Shown here: positions 56,541 through 64,000 of the stretch, in pieces | Layout: every line of letters begins with the position of its first letter | Numbering within the stretch: position 1 is the stretch's first letter | Source of the DNA: Spongilla lacustris | Lineage: Eukaryota; Porifera; Demospongiae; Spongillida; Spongillidae | DNA: 64,000 nt | Direction of reading: 5' to 3' | Assembly (NCBI GenBank): GCA_949361645.1 | Contig: OX442417.1 | Location: 15,160,532 to 15,224,531, forward strand | Made by a program: the position numbers and the translations under genes | Notes under the pieces: generated by a model | Told to the model about the DNA's origin: nothing | What the model saw: the letters and a program-made list of their open reading frames with translations, nothing else | Databases searched by the model: none

Positions 56541-57523
56541 ATTTACAAGTTGAAAGATATCGGACATTTTGTTCTTCAGGATGGCACATATGCACTTTCC
56601 TGCCGGCCTGCTTAGTGTTTCTCCCACTGCCATGGGCCAAGAACGCTGATACAGAAGGATGGGCCTTTCCCAAAGCTAAGATATTCACAACACCTTTCTT
56701 ACAGAGAAGCAGATAGATGTGTGCAGAGGAACTGCTGCAGCATCAATCAAATAATAATATTACACATACAGTAATAATTTAAAAAACGCTGGCAATTACA
56801 AATCAGCTAAATATAGTGTACATGTACATTTTTATATCTTGTTTTGTAAATCGATAGTACATATGCAATACATAGGAATGTTCAAAGGATGTCCATGAGG
56901 CCAAGGGAGGGTGCACACCTTGCCAGTAAGGCCCTGACCGGTATAGGTATATATTTTTTCTCATGAGTTATTAAAAGTGCTGAACTCCAAACGTTGTTGA
57001 AGCCGCAAGCTTTCATGACACCTGTCTCGAGTTGACTGACTCATCAAAATTTTGTATAGCCAGTGTTTTCTGAACGCATTCTAACAGAATATTTAAGTGC
57101 ATGTACGTGCCATATTATTTATACCTTCAGTGCATTTATACCTGAAAATCAAATCAAGGCAATAGTGGTGTTGTAAATTGGAAAAAGAACAAGGGAGATA
57201 CAATAATTAATTAAGCAACACTGTACCTGTGTTACATGTACATGTATATAGCTTTCGATTTACTTATGTCCTAGTGACAAGCCCCAACAGATCGCCCAGG
57301 TATGCCCGCACTTTTAGCAGCAGCCAGAAATTAATGAATCCATTGGGAGGCTTTTCACAGAATGTGACAACCCAAAGATATAGCCTTTAAATCGAATCAG
57401 ATATCTTTGCATCATTAATTCTTCATCCACCAGACATTTTTGCCATAAATATCTTCTTTGTGTACATGTAGCTTCAAAAGATAGGTTACAACGAGAGGTT
57501 ACGGTTGGTACCAGCTTACACAA
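56541..57523. other. Spacer, nothing recognised
   Basis: 57150-57210 resembles the dispersed repeat at 39110-39170 (GGCAATAGTGGTGT). A minus-strand open frame at 57314-57523 has no known motif. Confidence 0.35.
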
Positions 57524-57966
57524 AAACTGTGTCAGATTCGGGCTAATATTGTAAGGTTCTGTACACTAGACAGGTGGCAGGTATTGTTTTACTCACATGT
57601 GGGAGGTGTTGCAAAAAAAAACCCCGTCATCCTAATAATCAAGGGCCAAGTCAACCCCCCCCCCCCCCTGCCTTTGACCACGCCCCTTAAAAATCATTAT
57701 GTTACGTAAACTTGCTCACATGTCTAGTTTTTTTTTTTTTTCTTTCTGTGAAGCAAGCATGAAGGATTTCTTGAAAGCATTCAAAATCCTCCCTCCCTCC
57801 CTCCCTCCCTTCCTCCCCATAGTATTTTCCTTCATATAGCTGCCTTTACTCTTAGCACAAGCATGAAGGATTTCTTGAAAGCATTAGAGCGAAATTCTCG
57901 TACCGTTGCACAGCAAGATTTGGACAAATACATTGAATTCACACAGAAATACGGACATGCAGGTTA
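57524..57966 (+). pseudogene. Vps4-like pseudogene, third copy (3' end only)
   Basis: A trace of the end of the large C-terminal exon (57524-57560, GTGTCAGATTCGGGCTAATAT with its donor) is followed by a partial last exon (57748-57782) and a full last exon (57858-57966) ending KYGHAG and TAA. The last exon is thus duplicated and split by a CCCTCC tract. No upstream exon survives. Confidence 0.85.
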
Positions 57967-58026
57967 AGTGTTCTACAGTTTAGCAAGTCCCAGAAATCAA
58001 AACACTCTACAAACACCAATATCTCA

Positions 58027-58871
58027 CTAGAATTTAATAGATGGTAGAGAAGGCAATTTAATGGAAGTGTTTTGTAAGTTCTTGACTGCAGAAAGAGCCT
58101 TGTTTGGTGCAGATGACATGGTGCTCTGCAATAAGAACAATTCACTGAAACGAACGTTTTATAGTTATGTGTACAGGCCTAACCTTAATAGTGCTAGTTG
58201 CAGTGACCTCTGATTTCTCCTTGGTGTCCTGTCCCTCCACGTGGGTCAGGATCTCACCCATGTTCGTTTCCAGGACCATCCCTCCCATGCAGATCTCTTG
58301 CAAGATGTTGTGCACCTTATCCACGTGGAATATGAGGTCCAGTTCGCATACGTTCTCGAATCGGCGGTCAAGACTCTCCACGAAAACCTACGCGCGATAT
58401 AAGAGAGTGAACTTAGGAGAGGAGCGGGGGTGGGGTCGGGGGGTGGGGGGAGGAGAGAGAGAGAGAGAAAGATTGAAGTAATACCTGAATAAGGTCCAGT
58501 ATGCCAAGCTCGCTTTCTGACGTATCAACGCAGAAGACAAAGTACAGCGTAGCGTAGTGACGGTAAATCAGTCGGAAATCTCCGCCACCTAATTTGCTGT
58601 TTGCAACAACAACAAAATCAATAACGTTCAAAATAGGCATAACGCGTACCTTGGCCCTTCCAAGAAGTTGCAAACGGTGTCATCACGAGTGGAAACCATG
58701 TGAAATACCTCCTTAATGATAGCCTGTTGAACATCTTCCGGCTTAAGGGGGAGTGGCAGACGTATGGAGTTCAGCAAAGTGTGGATAAATTCCCTAGCTT
58801 ACATAGTGGACGAAAAACTTGATCACTCGAGGCTTCCCTTGGTTGTTGAATACAAGTATTGCCCTGATCAT
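58027..58871 (-). CDS. AP3S: AP-3 complex subunit sigma, complete, five exons
   Basis: The small sigma subunit of the AP-3 adaptor, which sorts cargo from endosome or Golgi membranes to lysosome-related compartments. Exons on the minus strand: 58871-58803 (MIRAILVFNNQGKPRVIKFF), 58741-58650 (EDVQQAIIKEVFHMVSTRDD), 58596-58485 (LIYRHYATLYFVFCVDTSES), 58387 to about 58210 (FENVCELDLIFHVDKVHNIL, MVLETNMGEI), and 58125-58027 (SSAPNKALSAVKNL, IKLPSLPSIKF, TAG). All joins are GT-AG and in frame. Two donors are possible for exon 4, after EKSE (58210) or 12 codons later; the first aligns without a gap to animal AP3S and is also kept in the decayed copies. Length about 175 aa, close to animal sigma-3. 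Its stop lies 60 bp from the end of the third Vps4 copy. Confidence 0.93.
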
Positions 58872-59039
58872 TTTCGCTCTGTGTATTCGTCTCCTAATTT
58901 AGTCTTTAAAATTTACCTTGTGATGTACCGCAAATCGAATAATAATAACTATCGTTATTCTAGATAATAATTTTATAATCTTTTATGAGCGGTCTTTGCG
59001 TAATTAAATCATTAATAGCCGTGGGGAGCGGCATTGGAA
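58872..59039. promoter_or_regulatory. Short divergent intergenic region (AP-3 sigma / mannosidase)
   Basis: Only 168 bp separate two start codons pointing away from each other, so the two promoters must overlap or be shared. It is AT-rich, with no clear TATA box for either gene that I can assign. Confidence 0.5.
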
Positions 59040-62000
59040 ATGCTGATGCCCAAGATGATGTTTCGTCGGCTGATGCTTAGAAAAGGGGTGGCACTGTTGC
59101 TGGCATTGATCTTCGTTATTAGCACCGTGGGGTTATACGTGGTTTCCATTAACATCGCGACTGAATCACCCTTGATAGAGCAGCGACAGGTATCTTTTTA
59201 CATCCATTGCTTGTTACAGCTCATCTTTGTCTCTTAATTAGCAACCTCCAGAGCACGTGAGCAAAGGTGGCTCCGTATCAGACGTACCAACCACAGCTGT
59301 CGCGCTCCACCGAGCGACGCACCCAGCGACGGAGAAGGTCCACGCGCCAACGCTTGAAGCCCACGTGACGCCTCATGGAGCTCGCGGTCCTATCACGAAT
59401 TCGACCATGGACGAGTGCGCGTTTTCTTCGGCACAGCCAAAGTCGTTAGCAGACATTGAGGTGGGGGCGGCGTGGGCGTGGGCTCAGTACAACAGCAATC
59501 ATATGCCCCCCCTCCCTTCTCTCCTCCCTTCTCTCCTCCACCCCTCTCCTCTCCTCCCTTCTCTCCTCCCTTCTCTCCTCCACCCCTCTCCTCTCCTCCC
59601 TTCTCTCCTCCACCCCTCTCCTCTCCTCCCTTCTCTCCTCCACCCCTCTCCTCTCCTCCCTTCTCTCCTCCACCCCTCTCCTCTCCTCCCTTCTCTCCTC
59701 CACCCCTCTCCTCTCCTCCCTTCTCTCCTCCACCCCTCTCCTCTCCTCCCTTCCCTCCTCCACCCCTCTCCTCTCCTCCCTTCTCTCCTCCACCCCTCTC
59801 CTCTCCTCCCTTCTCTCTTCCACCCCTCTCCTCTCCTCCTCTCTCTCCTCCACCCCTCTCCTCCCTTCTCTCCTCCTCCCCTCTCCTCTCCCTTCTCTTC
59901 TCTCCTCCTTCTCTCCTCCCTTCTCTTCTCCACCCCTCTTTTCCTCCCTCTCCTCTCCACCCTTCTCTCCTCCACCCTTCTCTCCTCCACCCCTCTCCTC
60001 TCCTCCTAACTCTGCAGATGACTAAGTTATTTGACACCCTACCATTTGACAACCCTGATGGTGGTGTGTGGAAGCAAGGCTATGACATCTCCTATAGCAT
60101 GGCCAGCTTCGATCAGCATCCATTGGAGGTGTTCATTGTGCCCCATTCCCATAATGATCCAGGTATATGCCCCATTCCCATAATGATCCAGATATATGCC
60201 CCATTACCATAATGTTCCAGGTATGTGCCCCATTCCCATAACAGGCATTCCCCCATGCATGTAGTGTACCAGATTCATGCTAATAGCAGCATGTTACCCA
60301 AGCATGTACCCCTCTCCCCCAAGCATGTACCCCTCTCCCCCAAACATATACCCCTCTCCCCCAGTCTCCTGCATACTTCCTATCAAGAGTGCTCATTTCT
60401 GGACTTCAGACCTTTTGAGTGGCTTCATCCTGTTAATGGGTTTGGTGATTCAGCAGTCAAAGTGGTTTGGTGGTTCAGGGTCCTGGGTCCTGCCCACACC
60501 TGACATTGGGTCCTGCCGGTTCAGGACCATATATGATACATGTATACATGTATATGGAACGATCTAAGAATCTAAAACGGTTTGCATATCCGACACAAAA
60601 AAAAAACCGAACTGGGTAATTAAACTTGTACAATACAGATAAGCAAGCACATAACGTTACATTACCTACCACCTAGACTAAATAATATATCAGTAGCCTG
60701 TGTCTGAGATGGCCCTTGAAAGAAGAGCCCTCACATTTGCCCTAACAAGGGTCATGCTCAACCTCTGATATAGGGCTGTGATGACTGCAGACTTTGGGCA
60801 GTTCTGACGTGTGGCCAAGCGAGAGGCTAGCTGCGATAGTGCCCACTTTGCTTCAGGGCCCCAACACCCATACATGTATGCATAATTATTTATGATGTAA
60901 AATTTTAATTCCTTGGATTGGATTATAAAATGTTCGCAGGTCACATGTGCTTACATGTAGGTCACATGTGCTTACATGAACGTCACATGTAGGTGACAGT
61001 AGGTCACATGTGCGTACATGCAGGTCACATGTGCTTACATGCAGGTCACATGTGCTTACATGCAGGTCACATGTGCTTACATGCAGGTCACATGTAGTTA
61101 CGTGCTTACATTGCAGGTTGAATTGAAAGATATACAGTTTTATTTTATTTAATGTAATATGGTGGATACCTTTACACACCCTGACACATCCTCACCCACA
61201 CACCCAATCACACACTCACCCTGACACATCCTCACCCACACACCCAATCACACACTCACCCTGACACATCCTCACCCACACACCCAATCACACACTCACC
61301 CTGACACATCCTCACCCACACACCCAATCACACACTCACCCTGACACATCCTCACCCACACACCCAATCACACACTCACCCTGACACATCCTCTCCCACA
61401 CACCCAATCGCACACTTGCCCTGACACATCCTCACACACTCACACTACTTTCAATCCAGGGATGTTCATTACTGCGCAGTTAAAAAAATAAATAATCACC
61501 ATAGATACGTGTGCTCTAGCTATGGCAGTGATACATTAAGTATGGAGAGGTGTGGCCTGTCAGCTGTGTGATAAATATGGAGAGGTGTGGCCTGTCAGCT
61601 GTGTGATAAATATGGAGAGGTGTGGCCTGTCAGCTGTGTGATAAATATGGAGAGGTGTGGCCTGTCAGCTGTGTGATAAATATGGAGAGGTGTGGCCTGT
61701 CAGCTGTGTGATAAATATGGAGAGGTGTGGCCTGTCAGCTGTGTGATAAATATGGAGAGGTTGAGAGGGCCAGCTATGGGAGTTCATGGGTTTCCATCAG
61801 TCGTTCAAAAAGCACTGCCTGTTGAACACTTCCAACATTTTGCCCTCCCCCCTTGATATTTGTACTTGATGTAATGTGGTGGGTACCTCTACCCTCACAA
61901 ACACATCCTCACACCCTCATTTGCACCTTCACACACACCCTCACACTAGGCTGGTTGAAGACCTTCGAGGACTACTACTCCTCGCAGACGCGCAATATTC

Positions 62001-63422
62001 TCACCCTGATCACCGATGCCCTGCTGGCAGACACCAAACGTCGCTTCATCTGGGCTGAGATCTCCTACCTGGACCTCTGGTGGCAGGAGCAGAGCCCCGG
62101 GCGGAGGGACCAGTTCAGGAGGTGAGCTCCCATTAGAACTGGGGGCCCTTTGTTTCCCAGCAACCCACTGGTCCCTAGCAACCCCTAGTAGCCTTCGTAT
62201 TCATGCATCTTTTCTGTTTTCATCATTTTCTCTCACCTCTCCCTCCCTCTTCCTCCTCTCCTCCTCCTTCCTCTCCTCTTCTCCTCCCCTTCCTCTCCCT
62301 TCTCCTCCCCTTCCTGTCCCTTCTTCCCCGTTCCTCTTCTTCTCCCCAGACTGGTGCAGAATGGTCAGATGGAGATCGTCACGGGAGGGTGGGTGATGAC
62401 TGATGAAGCCAATTCATACTACTACGCCATGATTGACCAGCTGATTGAGGGGCACTCCTGGATAAAGCATAACCTCCCAGGTAGGCAACTAAGAAACAAA
62501 TTGTTTGTTGCAATATTTACCCCCAGTTGATCCTTCCCTCTCCCTCCTCTCTCTCCTCCTCTCCCTCCTCTTCCTCTCCCTCCTCTCTCTCCTCCTCTCC
62601 CTCCTCCCCTCCTTCTCCCTCTCCTCTCCGTCCTCTCTCTCCTCTCTCCTCTCCCTTCTCCTCCCCTCCTCTCCCTTCTCCTCACCTCCTCTCCTTCTCC
62701 TTCCCTCCTCTCCCTTCTCCTCCCCTCCTCTCCCTTCTCCTCCCCTCCTCTCCCTTCTCCTCCCCTCCTCTCCCTTCTCCTTCCCCCACAGGTGTGGTAC
62801 CGCATGCAGGGTGGTCCATAGACCCCTTTGGGTACAACCCCACGTTGGCCTACCTGCTGCAGGGCACGGGGATGCACAATATGGTCATACAGAGGGTGCA
62901 CTATGCCCTAAAGAAGCACCTGGCCATCAACAAGGGCCTTGAGTTTGGATGGAGGCAGCTGTGGGGTATGGGCTAGCATCGTGTGCATTTGGTCCTGGAG
63001 GGGAAGGGGGAGGAGGGTGTACGGAAGGGGGAGGAGGGTGTAAGGAAGGGGGAGGAGGGATTAAGGAAGCCAGAAGAACAGTGTAAGGAAGGTGTAAGGG
63101 AAGTGAGTAAGGAGGGTGTAGAGGTATGGTGTATAGGAAGAGGGAAGTGTAGAGGAAGGTGTGTGTAGGTGCATTACGTATGTGTAGATCTACTGTGTCT
63201 TGACCATATTCTTGTGTTGCTGTTGTCCTCTTCCCCAGACTCATCGAAATCAACAGACATCTTTTGCCATCTGATGCCGTTCTACAGCTATGATATCCCC
63301 CACACCTGCGGCCCTGACCCAAAGATATGTTGCCAGTTTGACTTCAAGCGCATTGATGGGACGCCAGACTGCCCCTGGGGCGTGCGTCCTGAAGCTATCT
63401 CAGCTGGTAATGTGGCACGCCG
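59040..63422 (+). CDS. MAN2A: Golgi alpha-mannosidase II (GH38), first seven exons, 3'-partial
   Basis: Golgi enzyme that trims two mannoses from hybrid N-glycans. Exons: 59040-59189, 59242-59460, 60018-60162, 61950-62121, 62350-62480, 62792-62965 and 63239-63422, all joining in frame at GT-AG sites; the last ends at a donor and the gene continues beyond the window. Exon 1 encodes a short cytoplasmic stretch and a signal anchor ([19 protein letters not shown]), as in type II Golgi enzymes. Exon 2 is a stem. From exon 3 the GH38 domain begins: [12 protein letters not shown], the zinc-site motif [10 protein letters not shown], then EIVTGGWVM, the nucleophile motif WSIDPFG, and [20 protein letters not shown]. 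No lesions are seen. Every intron after exon 2 carries tandem repeats, and intron 3 holds a LINE fragment. Confidence 0.93.
59504..60010. repeat. Pyrimidine minisatellite in mannosidase intron 2
   Basis: A unit of about 30 bp (CTCCACCCCTCTCCTCTCCT core) repeats more than ten times and fills most of the intron up to its acceptor. The long open frames on both strands are by-products. Confidence 0.95.
60150..60245 (+). repeat. 30-bp tandem repeat copying an exon end and donor
   Basis: The exon-3 end (CCCATTCCCATAATGATCC followed by AG and the GTATATG donor) is repeated about three more times in the intron with a 30-bp period; the copies have AGATATAT, AGGTATGT or a truncated end. Confidence 0.85.
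60300..60365 (+). repeat. 21-bp tandem repeat, three copies
   Basis: Unit AGCATGTACCCCTCTCCCCC, repeated three times within mannosidase intron 3. Confidence 0.9.
60690..60880 (-). mobile_element. 3' end of a retrotransposon of the 18.4-kb family
   Basis: The minus strand reads [20 protein letters not shown]...[14 protein letters not shown], matching the extreme C-terminus of the 18392-20284 ORF (GGWGNESIDVLTKLSKKMAT...LMRQNARAILARCV). It lies in intron 3 of the mannosidase gene, antisense to it. Confidence 0.85.
60938..61118. repeat. About 21-bp minisatellite (AGGTCACATGTGCTTACATG)
   Basis: Six to eight imperfect copies in mannosidase intron 3. Confidence 0.9.
61178..61440. repeat. 40-bp minisatellite
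   Basis: A unit starting ACCCTGACACATCCTCACCC repeats about six times almost perfectly in mannosidase intron 3. Confidence 0.95.
61541..61762. repeat. 35-bp minisatellite
   Basis: A unit containing TATGGAGAGGTGTGGCCTGT and ending GTGTGATAAA repeats about six times in mannosidase intron 3. Confidence 0.95.
62222..62345. repeat. Pyrimidine tract in mannosidase intron 4
   Basis: A CT-rich tract running up to the acceptor of the next exon. Confidence 0.85.
62525..62788. repeat. Pyrimidine minisatellite in mannosidase intron 5
   Basis: Repeats of CTCCTCCCCTCCTCTCCCTT type leading to the acceptor at 62791. Confidence 0.9.
62997..63130. repeat. Purine-rich repeat in mannosidase intron 6
   Basis: Short imperfect copies of GGAAGGGGGAGGAGGGTGTA. 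Confidence 0.75.
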
Positions 63423-63429
63423 GTAAGGA

Positions 63430-63680
63430 TAGTGCTAGGGTGCTATGGGTGCTATCGTTGCTATGGGTGCTACATGTATGATGCTTTGGGTGCTGTGGGT
63501 GCTATAGTGCTGTGGGTGCAGTGGTGCTATGGGTGCTGTGGGTGCAGTGGTGCTATGGGTGCAGTGGTGCTATGGGTGCAGTGGTGCTATGGGTGCAGTG
63601 GTGCTATGGGTGTAGTGTTGCTATGGGTGCAGTGGTGCTGTGGGTGCAGTGGTGCTATGGGTGCATTGGTGCTATGGGGG
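63430..63680. repeat. 17-bp minisatellite (GTGGTGCTATGGGTGCA)
   Basis: About a dozen imperfect copies directly after the exon 7 donor. Confidence 0.9.
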
Positions 63681-63766
63681 TTTACATTTGGTATATGTAT
63701 ATGTATTGGCTACATACATGTAGGTGGTTGGTGGGTTTATGGGTAATGGTTAAGTGATGGTTACTA

Positions 63767-63997
63767 CCGTAGAGTACGTCAAGTAAGCCCCCCCCCCTAC
63801 CAAAATATGGCTGGTGTTTAAACGAGCCTATTGTCGTAACTGTTAACACTAGCGCGTACATTCCTGGAGAGAAATTGTGCTTAAACAAGATATTGAAGAA
63901 CAGCGCGCAGCAGTGCTCGAGATTACGACAATACGCTCGCTCAAACACGAGCCTTTTTTTTTTGTGGGGGCTTACATGTACTTGACGTACTCTACGA
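63767..63997. mobile_element. TA-flanked MITE, 231 bp
   Basis: Ends CCGTAGAGTACGTCAAGTA and TACTTGACGTACTCTACGA are inverted and flanked by TA (63765-63766 and 63998-63999). It has no coding capacity; TTGTCGTAA also pairs with TTACGACAA inside. It lies in intron 7 of the mannosidase gene. Confidence 0.85.
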
Positions 63998-64000
63998 TAC

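Noticed and set aside
59257..60212. Long open frames of Ser/Leu/Pro or Arg/Glu/Gly repeats on both strands
   Set aside because: They are produced by the CT minisatellite in mannosidase intron 2; only 59242-59460 and 60018-60162 are supported exons.
60938..61440. CRISPR-like regular repeats
   Set aside because: Units are directly adjacent without unique spacers; they are eukaryotic minisatellites in an intron.

Overview
This is eukaryotic genomic DNA, most likely from an animal and probably a sponge (Porifera). Three spliced housekeeping genes with GT-AG introns are readable: a Vps4-like AAA ATPase, AP-3 sigma and Golgi alpha-mannosidase II. Most of the remaining coding sequence belongs to one large intronless family of surface proteins with a secreted parallel beta-helix and a polytopic membrane domain. 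I associate that architecture with sponge genomes. That attribution is an inference from memory; the gene structures are read directly from the sequence. There is one assembly gap of exactly 200 N (31146-31345) and many long G or C homopolymers, so some small frameshifts may be sequencing errors.

Layout. 1-3369 holds a Vps4-like gene (+), seen from just before the AAA domain to its stop. 3.4-17.9 kb holds decayed pieces of AP-3 sigma, several broken copies of the beta-helix/TM family, a hAT transposase relic, a foldback element and tandem repeats. 18.4-20.3 kb is a 5'-truncated non-LTR retrotransposon. 20503-24954 is the first intact beta-helix/TM gene (1483 aa). 25.1-30.5 kb is a nest of transposons: a giant foldback element carrying a hAT element (perfect 8-bp target duplication), which carries a second foldback element, which carries a TA-flanked element. 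31-42 kb holds two more broken family copies, a fragment, a 1.7-kb TA-flanked element and a small hAT-type MITE. 43.3-46.8 kb is a family copy broken by a few indels. 47.6-49.6 kb is a decayed second Vps4/AP-3 sigma pair. 50997-55007 is the second intact beta-helix/TM gene (1336 aa), with an inverted copy of its own 5' end opposite it. 57.5-63.4 kb holds the end of a third Vps4 copy, an intact five-exon AP-3 sigma gene (-), and the first seven exons of alpha-mannosidase II (+, running off the window).

How it fits together. The unit that spread here appears to be a beta-helix/TM gene with its 3' flank, next to a convergent Vps4/AP-3 sigma pair. The pair occurs about three times with reciprocal decay: one locus kept Vps4 and another kept AP-3 sigma. 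The beta-helix/TM family is the dominant and least understood feature: two intact genes, four long broken copies and at least seven fragments. Beta-helix rung number varies between copies, while the membrane domain stays nearly constant, even in pseudogenes. AP-3 sigma (vesicle adaptor), Vps4 (ESCRT disassembly) and alpha-mannosidase II (N-glycan trimming) are ordinary endomembrane genes and need not be functionally linked to the surface family.
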